Source: a bacterium HR15
GTDB taxonomy: Bacteria > Armatimonadota > Fimbriimonadia > Fimbriimonadales > GBS-DC
Assembly (NCBI GenBank): GCA_002898555.1
Contig: BEHR01000006.1
Coordinates: forward strand, 1-64,000
DNA: 64,000 bases
Reading direction: 5' to 3'
The notes below the pieces were generated by a model. It had not been told where the DNA came from and ran no database searches. It saw nothing but the letters and a program-made list of their open reading frames with translations. Both the position numbers and the translations under genes were made by a program. This document shows positions 31,522 through 40,577 of this stretch, piece after piece; position 1 is the stretch's first letter; every line of letters begins with the position of its first letter.

Positions 31522-33161
31522 CACCCGCTGCCAAAGTTGAATAACACCATCAGCAGGTCGGCGTCGTCCACGGTGCCGTCGCCGTTCACATCCTCCGAAC
31601 CGCAACCTGTGCTGCAACCGAAGGCAAACAGCACCTGAAGGAGATCGGCATCATCCACGCAGCCATTGCCGTCTACATCGCCCTCCACCCAGTTGCCCGT
31701 ATACACAGCGTACAGGTAGCAATACGGATCGGTGCTGCTCTGCCCCAATAGGGTGGTGCCAAAGTAGACCACGCTGCTATCGCGCGAGAAGCGCGGGCGC
31801 GAGTAAAGCACTTGATTGCCCCCGTTCTCACTCCCTAAATCTACCTGCCACAGCAGCTGCCCATTTTGCGTGCTGTAGCCACGCACAAAGCCGGGCGTGC
31901 CCAGCTGGGGTTGACCACCTGTCACGATGAGTTGATTGTTCGGGCTGACAATCGGATACTGTAGGATGGAACCGTCCGAAACGCTCCAGCGCAGCGTGCC
32001 GTTCGGGTTCACCGCGCTGAGATAACTTAAACCGTGAGCGAAATAGATGACCCCATCACTGCCCACATCGGGCGCGGAAACATCATTCCCCACAGGGGGA
32101 GTATAGCGCCAGCGCACCGCCCCATTCTCCGGGTTGAAGGCGTTTAGCTGATGCCCCGCAGAAGAGGAAAAGGTTGTGATATATACCGTTCCATCGGGTC
32201 CAACGGCAGGTTGGCACTGCCGCTGCATGAAAACACTCTGGGACTGCCCACCCGAGGGCACTGCCCACTGCTGACCGCCACTCATGCGGAAGGCGTACAA
32301 AGACGAAACGCCCGTACCCCGCTCGTCGAACGCCACATAGAGCTGGTCGATCGGGCGCCCTGCACGCGAGGGACCAAAAACAATCTCCACACCTACCGAA
32401 CCATGATCAAACACTGGGGGATTGCCCCGATGGCTCCATCGCAGCTGCCCCGCTGGGGTGAGCGAAAACACGCCCAGCCCCACACCAGATGCCGTCTCAG
32501 TCGCGACATAGATATTCCCATCGGGTCCAACCGTAGGACCGGCGATGATCCAGAGACCGCCACCCACCGTATCCGTGAATTGCCAGCGGAGCGAGCCATT
32601 CGTCGGGTTCAGCGCTTTGACGGTCGCCCCCGTGCCGACATAGACCGTGCCGTCGGCTCCAATGCTCGGCGGTCCATAAGGAACGCCTGCTAAGTGAATC
32701 CATTTCAGCCCCCCCTCAGGACTGAGCGCATACACATAGCCACGCGAGTCGTGAACCACGAGGGTGCCATCGGGACCAACCGCCGGACGATGATAGATAT
32801 AGTCGGCGTCCGCCTGAAAACGCCACAGCACACGCCCCTGACGCACCCGCGCAGTGACCTGCAGCAGCACAGTATTGCTTGCGCCCGCTGAGGTCACGAC
32901 CTGCACTGGATGCGTGCCTATAGGCAACGATTCGGGCACATAAGCCGTAATCGCGGTGTCGCTCCAGCGTGTGGTCCAGCAGCGCACACCGCCGATGGTC
33001 ACATAGCTGCTTGCGGACGCAGCCCCGAAATTCGCGCCGAGAATACGTAGCCGCCCGCTACGCGGCAAACTGCTCGCCGACAACGAGCTAATCTGGGGTA
33101 CCTGGGCGAACCCCAGCCACATCGAAAGCACTGCCCCAATCCCAATCCACCAGCTGCGCAT
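31518..33161 (-). CDS. Secreted IPT/PQQ-propeller protein with dockerin-like tail
   Basis: 547 residues from ATG 33161 (GGAGGG eight bases upstream). Signal peptide (MRSWWIGIGAVLSMWLGFAQ), an IPT/TIG immunoglobulin-like domain (about 22-110; LRILGANFG..SYVTIGGVRC..YVPESLPIGTHPVQV), then a PQQ-like beta-propeller (about 115-480) with repeats such as YVYALSPEGGLKWIHLAG and TVKALNPTNGSLRWQF, and a C-terminal pair of EF-hand/dockerin-like motifs (GDVDGNGCVDDADLLQVLF, EDVNGDGTVDDADLLMVLF). Calcium-binding and surface attachment through the tail are inferred. The same tail ends the proteins at 34025 and 45002. Confidence 0.83.
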   Translation of the reverse strand: MRSWWIGIGAVLSMWLGFAQVPQISSLSASSLPRSGRLRILGANFGAASASSYVTIGGVRCWTTRWSDTAITAYVPESLPIGTHPVQVVTSAGASNTVLLQVTARVRQGRVLWRFQADADYIYHRPAVGPDGTLVVHDSRGYVYALSPEGGLKWIHLAGVPYGPPSIGADGTVYVGTGATVKALNPTNGSLRWQFTDTVGGGLWIIAGPTVGPDGNIYVATETASGVGLGVFSLTPAGQLRWSHRGNPPVFDHGSVGVEIVFGPSRAGRPIDQLYVAFDERGTGVSSLYAFRMSGGQQWAVPSGGQSQSVFMQRQCQPAVGPDGTVYITTFSSSAGHQLNAFNPENGAVRWRYTPPVGNDVSAPDVGSDGVIYFAHGLSYLSAVNPNGTLRWSVSDGSILQYPIVSPNNQLIVTGGQPQLGTPGFVRGYSTQNGQLLWQVDLGSENGGNQVLYSRPRFSRDSSVVYFGTTLLGQSSTDPYCYLYAVYTGNWVEGDVDGNGCVDDADLLQVLFAFGCSTGCGSEDVNGDGTVDDADLLMVLFNFGSGC

Positions 33162-33268
33162 GGTCATACCCTCCACAGAACACAAACTCGAACGACTCAG
33201 CCGTGCCCCAGGTTCCCTCTTGATTGCGGTGTCTTGCAGGAAGCGGCTCAGAAGCGGTGAACCTGTGA

Positions 33269-33955
33269 ATGGCGGTGGCAGGGACGCTCTATGTGGTTGC
33301 CACACCGATTGGCAATCTGGAAGACATCACTTTGCGGGCACTGCGCGTGCTGCAAGAGGTCGCGCTGATTGCCGCCGAGGACACGCGCCATACTCGCAAG
33401 TTGCTCGCCCGCTACACCATCGAGACACCCATGCTTAGCTTTCACGAACATTCGCCTCCCACACGCCTGCGGGAACTGCTTCAACGATTAGAAGCAGGTG
33501 AATCGATCGCGCTGGTGACGGACGCGGGCACGCCGGGCATCTCCGATCCGGGCGCGGCGCTGGTCAAAGCTGCTCATGACGCGGGCATTCCCGTCGTGCC
33601 TATTCCCGGACCGAGCGCAATAACCGCTGCACTCGCTGTCTCGGGCTTTTCAGCCCAACGGTTCCGCTTCGAAGGGTTTCCGCCCCGCAAAGAGGGCGCA
33701 CGCACCCGCTTTTTTGAAGCACTCCAAGAGGAAGAGGCACCCATTGTGCTTTTCGAATCGCCCCACCGCTTACTCAAGACACTCCAAACCGCTCACACCG
33801 TGCTGGGCAATCGTCCCGTGACGGTGTGCCGAGAAATGACCAAGCAGTTCGAGGAGATCCTTCACAGCACACTGAGCGAAGCCATCACCCACTATCAGCA
33901 ACATTCCCCCCGTGGCGAGTTCGTTATCGTCATCGGAGCCAGGAAGAAGGAGTGA
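33269..33955 (+). CDS. rsmI: 16S rRNA (cytidine-1402) 2'-O-methyltransferase
   Basis: 228 residues, a compact member of the RsmI family, which methylates the ribose of C1402 in the decoding centre. Conserved blocks: GTLYVVATPIGNLEDITLRA at the N-terminus, IAAEDTRHTRKLL, VTDAGTPGISDPGA, and VPIPGPSAITAALAVSG. It ends shortly after REMTKQFEEI and RGEFVIVIGA, lacking the longer C-terminal extension of some family members, as is common. GGTGAA is the only ribosome-site candidate. Followed by a stem-loop at 33979-34008. Confidence 0.93.
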   Translation: MAVAGTLYVVATPIGNLEDITLRALRVLQEVALIAAEDTRHTRKLLARYTIETPMLSFHEHSPPTRLRELLQRLEAGESIALVTDAGTPGISDPGAALVKAAHDAGIPVVPIPGPSAITAALAVSGFSAQRFRFEGFPPRKEGARTRFFEALQEEEAPIVLFESPHRLLKTLQTAHTVLGNRPVTVCREMTKQFEEILHSTLSEAITHYQQHSPRGEFVIVIGARKKE

Positions 33956-33978
33956 GGGGAACGGGAGAGTGAAGCCTA

Positions 33979-34008
33979 CCCCCTCCCCCAAAGCTTTGGG
34001 AGAGGGGG
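33979..34008. terminator. Palindrome between convergent rsmI and secreted-protein genes
   Basis: Arms CCCCCTCCCCCAAA (33979-33992) and TTTGGGAGAGGGGG (33995-34008), one mismatch. It is followed by CAAGGGGTTGAGGG, the same flank that follows the CCCTCTGGGAGAGG hairpin inside the interspersed elements near 4045 and 25680. So it is a solo copy of that repeat module, probably acting as a bidirectional terminator. Confidence 0.6.
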
Positions 34009-34024
34009 CAAGGGGTTGAGGGCA

Positions 34025-35920
34025 TTAACTCCCGCACCCGAAGTCAAACAGCACGATCAGCAGGTCCTGATCATCCACGAAGTCATCGCCGTTCAAATCC
34101 TCAGGACAACCCGGACAGAAGTTGCCAAAGGCGAACAGCACAGCTAACAGGTCAGTATCATCGGTGTGACCATCGCCATTGACATCGCCCGCACAGCCCG
34201 GAGGCGTCTCGCAACCCTGCGGGCTGACGAAGTACGCGCCCTGCAGCTGGATGACATAGGTGCCACTGCCGCCCGTACCAGTCCAGCCTGCAACCGGGTT
34301 CGCCGCACCTGGCCCATCGGGGCAACGAATCTCGCCAAACGGCGAGTTATTCCAGATGAGCTGACCGCTGCTGTCCACCGGATCCTGATTATAGCCTGTG
34401 ATGGCAAGCAGGTAAATACCCGACTCGGTGATGCAGCCAGTAGAGTTGTCGATGCAGGACTGCAAACTCCCGCAGTCGTCGTTATGCACCACGCCAGTGC
34501 CATCGCAGCGGAACAGGAACAGCTGCGTGTCGAACGCCGCGCCACCGACCGTTGTTGCCGAGAAGCTGGCGGGATCGGTGATGCAGATAATGTACATATC
34601 GGCGTCGGAAGAATTAGCACGATTACCGCTGATGCGTGTGACTGCGGTCTGGCAAGGGGTCGCTTCTGGTCGCGAGACCACTTGCGCGGTAGCAGGCAGA
34701 TCACCCGCGTCACCGCCGCCATTTATGGTCTCGTCCCAGTGGTCGAGGGGCGGCGGCGGACAATCGTCCGGGTTGCCCGCGGTCGTGCCTTCCGCACCCT
34801 GCAGCGTGATGATGTAAGTGCCACCCGCCGTAGTGCTACCCGACCAGCCACTTACCCGCGACGCCGCTTCGGGACCATCAGGGCAGCGAATGGCATCAAA
34901 CGGCGAGTTATTCCAGATAAAACCGCCTTCACAGCCCACAGGATCGCGATTGTACCTGCTGACGGCAAGATAGTACACCCCTGCCTCGGTGATGCAGCCG
35001 GTGGAGTTGTCGATATAGGAGAGCAATCCGAAGGTATCATCATTGTGTACCGCACCGGTACCATCTGCCTTAAACAGGAACAGCTGCGTATCGAACAGCG
35101 CGTTGCAGCGCAGGGAGGCACTGAACAAGGCAGGATCGGTGATGCGAATAGCATACATATCTACGCCGTCCGCCTCCAGATCGCCTCGAATGGCGGTCAG
35201 CGTGCCACTACCAGTGCTCTGCGCGGTCTCCGGGGTTTCGCCGGCATCGCCACCCCCGTTAAGGGTCTCATCCCAGCCGGTGAAGGGTGGCGTCGTGCCA
35301 AACTGGAAGCTGAGCGTGCCGCTGTCCCAGTTGCCGTCCTGTCCGCAGTCGGCGAAGTCGTTGAAGGTCTCGAAGAACTCCAGATAGAGGTTGCCGTCGG
35401 GCAGGGGCAGGTCAGGCAAATTGTACACATCGCACAACTTGCCCACGCCGCCACTGGTGTAAAAACCTGTGCCGGCGGAACAGTCCGCGGCGCCCGGGCG
35501 CAGGATATAGCCCTGCCCGTTCACATTCGTGATGAGCACCGCGATCTCGCAGCGCCAGCTGGGCGAGGTGGCAGTGAGCTGCACATCCCAGCCAATGCCG
35601 TTGAAGTTGTCTCTGCCCGCAGGCGCGGGAATGGTCATGCGAATGTTGCACGCGGCGCCTGCACTATCATAGCTGGGTGTGCCCGTCACATCGACCACCA
35701 CGATATCGCCTGAAGCCGGGGAGAAGTCGCCCCCACTATAGGGGACATACAACGCGGGATTGCGCGGACCAACATTGACGGGCTCCACAAGGAGCGTCGT
35801 CCGCGGCTTCTCATACTGGTCCTTAGGAGACAGTGCTCCCTTCTGTGCCAGCATCGACGCACTTAAAGCGAGGGCTGTCATCAACAGTCCAAACCACCGA
35901 AAACAGACAGCGCTTCTCAT
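34025..35920 (-). CDS. Secreted repeat protein with dockerin-like tail
   Basis: 631 residues. Signal peptide (FRWFGLLMTALALSASMLAQ), an N-terminal beta domain (about 50-220, several Cys), then two similar domains of about 165 residues each, starting GWDETLNGGGDAGETP and HWDETINGGGDAGDLP. Each contains MYAIRITDP, a DTQLFLFKADGTG-HNDD segment and TEAGVYYLAV, a pattern of PPC/pre-peptidase-like extracellular domains. The C-terminus has two EF-hand/dockerin-like motifs (GDVNGDGHTDDTDLLAVLF, DLNGDDFVDDQDLLIVLF). Probably an exported, calcium-stabilised surface protein. AAAGGAGG ribosome site. Confidence 0.83.
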   Translation of the reverse strand: MRSAVCFRWFGLLMTALALSASMLAQKGALSPKDQYEKPRTTLLVEPVNVGPRNPALYVPYSGGDFSPASGDIVVVDVTGTPSYDSAGAACNIRMTIPAPAGRDNFNGIGWDVQLTATSPSWRCEIAVLITNVNGQGYILRPGAADCSAGTGFYTSGGVGKLCDVYNLPDLPLPDGNLYLEFFETFNDFADCGQDGNWDSGTLSFQFGTTPPFTGWDETLNGGGDAGETPETAQSTGSGTLTAIRGDLEADGVDMYAIRITDPALFSASLRCNALFDTQLFLFKADGTGAVHNDDTFGLLSYIDNSTGCITEAGVYYLAVSRYNRDPVGCEGGFIWNNSPFDAIRCPDGPEAASRVSGWSGSTTAGGTYIITLQGAEGTTAGNPDDCPPPPLDHWDETINGGGDAGDLPATAQVVSRPEATPCQTAVTRISGNRANSSDADMYIICITDPASFSATTVGGAAFDTQLFLFRCDGTGVVHNDDCGSLQSCIDNSTGCITESGIYLLAITGYNQDPVDSSGQLIWNNSPFGEIRCPDGPGAANPVAGWTGTGGSGTYVIQLQGAYFVSPQGCETPPGCAGDVNGDGHTDDTDLLAVLFAFGNFCPGCPEDLNGDDFVDDQDLLIVLFDFGCGS

Positions 35921-36004
35921 TAGCTTGCCTCCTTTCGCGGTCGTTTGACCGCTGACTAATTATACCCCATCCCAATCAACATTCCTCTCACCACTCGCCA
36001 AAGG

Positions 36005-36010
36005 TATAAT
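36005..36010 (+). promoter_or_regulatory. -10 box, probable leaderless start of the M32 peptidase gene
   Basis: AAGGTATAAT 11 bases before ATG 36022; the bases between (CTCGCCTGACC) contain no ribosome site. Confidence 0.5.
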
Positions 36011-36021
36011 CTCGCCTGACC

Positions 36022-37548
36022 ATGGCAAACGCGCAGGAAGTGTATCGGCAGATGGAGGCGTGGTCGCGGGAGACCGCGCTGCTGAGCTCGACAATCGGGG
36101 TGCTGGGTTGGGACCAGCGCGTGATGATGCCACCGCGTGCGGCGCCGCACCGCGCCAATCAAATCGCTCTGCTTTCAGGCATGGTGCATCAGCGTATGAC
36201 CGACCCGCGGGTGGGCGAATGGCTCGCCATTCTCGAAACCAGCGAGCTGACTGCCGACCCCGAGAGCGTGGAAGCAGTCAACATCCGTCAGTGGCGACGC
36301 ACCTATGACCGCATGACCAAACTGCCCAACGAATTAGTGGTGGAGTTCGCGCGGGTTACCTCGCTGGCAGAAAAAGCATGGGAAGAGGCACGCGCCCAAT
36401 CGAGCTACGCCCTATTCAAGCCGCACCTGTCGCGCATCGTGGAGTTGACCCGCGAAATCGCCGCGCGACTGGGCTACGAAAAGGAGCCTTACGACGCCCT
36501 CTTAGATGAATACGAACAGGGGATGACAGCGCAGCAAGTGGAGCAGCTGTTTGCGCCCCTGCGCCAGAAAACACCCGAACTGGTGCAACAGATTCGGAGC
36601 GCGCCGCGTCAGCCCAACAGCAGCATCCTACACCGCCACTACCCGCGCCCTCAGCAGGAGGCGTTCTGCCAACTGATCGCCGAACGCATCGGCTTCGACT
36701 GGCAGAGCGGACGCTTAGACCCCACTGTGCATCCCTTCGCCACGCGCCTGGGACCCGGCGATGTGCGCATCACCACCCGCTACTACGAAGATTTCCTCAG
36801 CCCCTCCCTGTTCGGCACCATCCACGAGCTGGGGCACGCGCTATATGAGCTGGGTCTGCCGGAGGAGCATTTCGGCACGCCGATGGGCGAATCGGTCTCG
36901 CTGGGCGTGCACGAATCGCAATCGCGTATGTGGGAGAACTTCGTCGGGCGCAGCCATGCCTTCTGGGAGCATTTCTACCCCCTTGCCCAGCAATACTTCA
37001 CCGCCCTGCAGGATGTGTCGCTGGACGAGTTCGTGTTCGCCATCAATGAGGTCAAGCCTTCGCCCATCCGAGTGGAAGCAGACGAGGTCACCTACAACCT
37101 CCACATTCTCTTACGCTTCGAGCTGGAACTGGCGTTGGTGCGAGGCGACTTGCAAGTGGACGACCTACCTGATGCATGGAACGAGCGGTTCGAGTCCTAT
37201 CTGGGTTTCCGCCCTGCCAACGATGCGGAGGGCGTGTTGCAAGATGTACACTGGTCAGGGGGGCTAATCGGCTACTTCCCCACCTATACGCTGGGCAATC
37301 TCTACGCAGCGCAGCTCTTTGAGGCGGCGACACGCGATTTAGGCGACCTGCCCGCGATGTTCCGCAAAGGCGAGTTCGCACCGCTGCTGGAATGGCTGCG
37401 CGAAAAGATTCATCGTCAGGGCAAACGCTACACGCCCAGCCAGCTCATCGAGCGTATCACCGGACTGCCACCCAGTGCAGAACCGCTCCTGCGCTACTTC
37501 GAGCGCAAATTTGGAGCGCTCTATTTCCACGCCGACGGAAGCGAGTAA
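36022..37548 (+). CDS. Carboxypeptidase Taq, metallopeptidase family M32
   Basis: 508 residues, the usual length (about 500). Zinc site FGTIHELGHALYELG near residue 275, with the third ligand in the following helix (SLGVHESQSRMWEN). Other family landmarks: LGWDQRVMMPPRAAPHRANQIA at the N-terminus (family WDxxTxMP-type region), DPTVHPFATRLGPGDVRITTRY, and NEVKPSPIRVEADEVTYNLHILLRFELE, then GLIGYFPTYTLGNLYAAQ. It removes C-terminal residues from peptides in the cytoplasm; family members are often thermostable. Confidence 0.93.
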   Translation: MANAQEVYRQMEAWSRETALLSSTIGVLGWDQRVMMPPRAAPHRANQIALLSGMVHQRMTDPRVGEWLAILETSELTADPESVEAVNIRQWRRTYDRMTKLPNELVVEFARVTSLAEKAWEEARAQSSYALFKPHLSRIVELTREIAARLGYEKEPYDALLDEYEQGMTAQQVEQLFAPLRQKTPELVQQIRSAPRQPNSSILHRHYPRPQQEAFCQLIAERIGFDWQSGRLDPTVHPFATRLGPGDVRITTRYYEDFLSPSLFGTIHELGHALYELGLPEEHFGTPMGESVSLGVHESQSRMWENFVGRSHAFWEHFYPLAQQYFTALQDVSLDEFVFAINEVKPSPIRVEADEVTYNLHILLRFELELALVRGDLQVDDLPDAWNERFESYLGFRPANDAEGVLQDVHWSGGLIGYFPTYTLGNLYAAQLFEAATRDLGDLPAMFRKGEFAPLLEWLREKIHRQGKRYTPSQLIERITGLPPSAEPLLRYFERKFGALYFHADGSE

Positions 37549-37551
37549 TCG

Positions 37552-39285
37552 TTAGTCCACCGGGCTAAACTGTTCGTACAAGCGCGAGTTCATCGCGACA
37601 AGAATCGCGCCCACAGAGAGGTTCGCCACGATGACGATGGGCGCAAGCAGCAATGGCGAGAACTTCAACGCCAGCCCCACGCCCAAAATCAATCCACCCG
37701 GCAAACCCGTGAGCAGAATCACGGGAAGCATCAACAAGCTCAGCACCAGCCGCTGCGTGTAGTCATTGGGATCGGGGTTGAGCAACGCCAGCGCCCACAT
37801 AGCCATCTGCAACACAGGTGCAAAGGATGCCAACGCCAACCCCATCCCCAGCCAGAATCCCCACGCCTGCGGGAAGAAGAAGGTCGCCACCAGCGCAACC
37901 ACCAACTGCACCATCAAAAACAGCAGTGCGGTTGGCAGCGATTCGACCAGCACCACCTCGCGCGAGCTGAACGGGAACGGCTTCTGAAAATCGACCCGAC
38001 GCAGCAAATCCACAATCCCGTAATAGCTGCCCAGCGCGGTCATAAGCACGACCATGTACTGAATCATCACATAGATGAGCTTTGCAACGGCGAGCGGGTT
38101 CTTTTCGAGAGTGTAGCGCACGATGCCCAGCGGGATAGCAGGAATGGCAACCAGCAACAGGAGCATCAGCACCAGCCCCCAGCCCTGCAGTCGCCATGAG
38201 AGCAGCAGGTCGCGCCAAAGTAAAGCCCACACACCGCGCGGTGTCCACCGCTCCAACCAGCGCAAGGTGCGCACCGAACGCTGCCGCTTGCTCATCCGTT
38301 CCAGCGCGTTCTGATACATCATGCGCATCGGGTCGCTGCGGGCAGCACGGAAGCGCGACCCTCGCTGGGCCATCTGCGACGCCACTTCATAAAGCCATCC
38401 CGCATCGCGGGCAATGCGACCATCCGCCCAGAGCAGCACGCCCAGCCAGAAAAGCAGCCCGAACCCGATCGCGGGCGTCCAACCCTGATAAATGATCAAC
38501 GCGGCATCGCTCAACGCGCGTGCAGGCAGCAGCCACACATAGACTGGCAGCCAGTCAAGACTCGCCTGCAACGCAGCCGCAAGCCGCATATCCCCCTGTT
38601 GAAGCAGCACCCATGTGCGCATGCCCACAAGCCACACACCCAGCAGTGCCCAGCCCAGCAGCCCTCCCCAGAACCACCACTGGATGCGCGGACGATACTC
38701 CTCCATCAACCGCACGGCAACACCCAGCCAGAGTAGCGACAGCGACATTAGCAGAAACAGCGGCGGATAGATTAATAACGCCCAGCCACTTGCCTGCGGC
38801 TCCGCCACCAGCGCTAATTGCCGCAGCGAACGCCCGCCCGACATCAGCAGATACACGAATAACACCAGCATCAGAAAGAGAGTGCCTATCGCCCCGCGCA
38901 CCAACAGCAAGCCACGAAAAAGGCTCAGCGGGCGCACCGGCGTGGGAAACAGAAAATTCACATCCCCCTCCACAAAGTAGCTCCACTGCCCGCGTGAGAA
39001 AGCAGGGATAATCCCCAGCACGATATAAAGCAGATGCAGACCCAACACGATAACCATACTGCGCCCCAGAACCACTTCTGGATCCAGCATCACGCCAGGC
39101 GTGCGCGACGGGCGGACAGGTTCCAGAAAGACGCCAATCAGTGCGCTAGCCCACCCACACAAGATGAAACCCACCACCAGCACCGTCAGCACCGCTCGCA
39201 AGGGATTCTCAAACGCGCGTCGGAAACTGTTGACCGCCACACGCACCGTGAGAAAAATCAATACCTGTGCCGTTCGTCGCTCCAT
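37552..39285 (-). CDS. Putative ABC exporter membrane protein
   Basis: 577 residues from ATG 39285, just downstream of a TATCCT box (39293-39298). About twelve hydrophobic segments in two halves separated by a long charged loop (about 275-320; QRGSRFRAARSDPMRMMYQNALERMSKRQRSVRTLRWLERW). The FVEGDVNFLFPTPVRPLSLFRGLLLVRG segment and the KPFPFSSREVVLVESLP segment in the second half look like the conserved coupling regions of ABC-2/ABC-exporter-type permeases (for example FL.PFSS.E). No ATPase adjacent; a candidate ATPase is at 54778. Substrate unknown. Confidence 0.7.
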   Translation of the reverse strand: MERRTAQVLIFLTVRVAVNSFRRAFENPLRAVLTVLVVGFILCGWASALIGVFLEPVRPSRTPGVMLDPEVVLGRSMVIVLGLHLLYIVLGIIPAFSRGQWSYFVEGDVNFLFPTPVRPLSLFRGLLLVRGAIGTLFLMLVLFVYLLMSGGRSLRQLALVAEPQASGWALLIYPPLFLLMSLSLLWLGVAVRLMEEYRPRIQWWFWGGLLGWALLGVWLVGMRTWVLLQQGDMRLAAALQASLDWLPVYVWLLPARALSDAALIIYQGWTPAIGFGLLFWLGVLLWADGRIARDAGWLYEVASQMAQRGSRFRAARSDPMRMMYQNALERMSKRQRSVRTLRWLERWTPRGVWALLWRDLLLSWRLQGWGLVLMLLLLVAIPAIPLGIVRYTLEKNPLAVAKLIYVMIQYMVVLMTALGSYYGIVDLLRRVDFQKPFPFSSREVVLVESLPTALLFLMVQLVVALVATFFFPQAWGFWLGMGLALASFAPVLQMAMWALALLNPDPNDYTQRLVLSLLMLPVILLTGLPGGLILGVGLALKFSPLLLAPIVIVANLSVGAILVAMNSRLYEQFSPVD

Positions 39286-39292
39286 AGAAAAT

Positions 39293-39298
39293 AGGATA
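39293..39298 (-). promoter_or_regulatory. -10 box, probable leaderless start of the ABC-exporter-like gene
   Basis: Minus-strand GCGGTATCCT seven bases before ATG 39285, no ribosome site. Confidence 0.4.
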
Positions 39299-39374
39299 CC
39301 GCCTTCGGGCGAGTCGAACCAACCGGGCTCCGCACGCAATTTCACTCACAGGAACCTGCGGTTTCCATTTCAGG

Positions 39375-39380
39375 TAAAAT
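39375..39380 (+). promoter_or_regulatory. -10 box, probable leaderless start of mnmA
   Basis: CAGGTAAAAT 9 bases before ATG 39390, no ribosome site. Confidence 0.45.
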
Positions 39381-39389
39381 CTCCATGCG

Positions 39390-40577
39390 ATGGCACGCAA
39401 GCGTGGCACAGTGCTGGTGGCGATGAGCGGGGGAGTGGATAGCTCGGTCGCTGCAGCGCTCCTGCAAAAGCGCGGCTACGAGGTGATTGGCATCACCATG
39501 CAGATCTGGCAGGAGTCGCATCCTGACCCCCGCTACGGTGGGTGCTGCTCGCTGGGCGCGGTAGAGGACGCCCGGCGCGTGGCACGCCGCCTCGGCATTC
39601 CACACTATGTGCTGAACTTCCGCCGCCTCTTTGCCGATACGGTCATCCGCGACTTCGTACACGAGTATCGCAACGGGCGCACGCCCAACCCATGCGTGCA
39701 GTGCAACCGCTTCGTGAAGTTCAATGCCCTGCTCAAGAAGGCGGACGAGCTGGGCTGTGACTACATCGCCACAGGACACTATGCCCGCGTGCGCTTCAAC
39801 GCGCGCACAGGACGCTGGAACCTGCTGCGCGCCCGCGACAAGCACAAGGATCAATCCTATGTGCTCTATATGCTGTCGCAGGAGCAACTGGGGCGCGTGC
39901 TGTTCCCGCTCGGCACGATGCCCAGCAAGGAGCAGACACGGCGACTGGCGGCAGAACTGGGACTGTGGACCGCCAACAAGCCCGATAGCCAGGAGATTTG
40001 CTTTGTAGCGCACGCCGGCGGCTATCACCAGTTCTTGCGCGAGATTACACCCGATGCCTTCCAGCCAGGCGAGATTCGCGATGTGCATGGGCGTGTGTTG
40101 GGCAAGCACAACGGGATCGCCCTCTACACTGTGGGGCAGCGACGGCGGCTAAACATCTGCTCACCTGTGCCACTCTATGTGCTGCGCATCCTGCCAGAGG
40201 AGAACGCTATCATTGTCGGCACCGAGGAGCAGCTCTACGAGCGCGAGATGTTCGTGGAACAGGTCATCTGGAGCAGCATCCCCACTTTAGAGAAGCCTCT
40301 CAAGGTGATGGCAAAAATCAGGTATAATGCCCCTGTCGCGCCCGCATGGGTCTATCCAGGCGAGACACCCGATGTGGTACGGGTCGTCTTTGACCAGCCC
40401 GTGCGAGCGATTACGCCCGGACAGATTGCCGTGTTCTACCGGGGCGAGACCGTGGTCGGCGGCGGCACGATTCGCGGCGCGACCCCTATGCAGGCGGACC
40501 TGCAGGCGACCGACCTGGCAGTGCGACGCGCCCTGCAAATGGTGCAGCCGCTGATGTGTGAGGGACTGGACGGATGA
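39390..40577 (+). CDS. mnmA: tRNA-specific 2-thiouridylase
   Basis: 395 residues. MnmA transfers sulfur to U34 of Lys, Glu and Gln tRNAs. PP-loop ATP motif AMSGGVDSSVAAALL is at about residue 12, the catalytic Cys is in GRTPNPCVQCN (about 100), and the second, persulfide Cys is in KPDSQEICFVAHAGG (about 205). The C-terminal beta-barrel (KVMAKIRYNAPVAPA) is complete. First gene of a chain that runs, with overlaps, through DUF948, YtxH, AI-2E transporter and DUF167 genes, toward gcvH-gcvPA. Confidence 0.94.
   Translation: MARKRGTVLVAMSGGVDSSVAAALLQKRGYEVIGITMQIWQESHPDPRYGGCCSLGAVEDARRVARRLGIPHYVLNFRRLFADTVIRDFVHEYRNGRTPNPCVQCNRFVKFNALLKKADELGCDYIATGHYARVRFNARTGRWNLLRARDKHKDQSYVLYMLSQEQLGRVLFPLGTMPSKEQTRRLAAELGLWTANKPDSQEICFVAHAGGYHQFLREITPDAFQPGEIRDVHGRVLGKHNGIALYTVGQRRRLNICSPVPLYVLRILPEENAIIVGTEEQLYEREMFVEQVIWSSIPTLEKPLKVMAKIRYNAPVAPAWVYPGETPDVVRVVFDQPVRAITPGQIAVFYRGETVVGGGTIRGATPMQADLQATDLAVRRALQMVQPLMCEGLDG

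Noticed and set aside
34166-35713. 515-codon plus-strand frame opposite the 34025-35920 gene
   Set aside because: The minus strand has a signal peptide, a ribosome site and repeat/EF-hand motifs; the plus frame has none.
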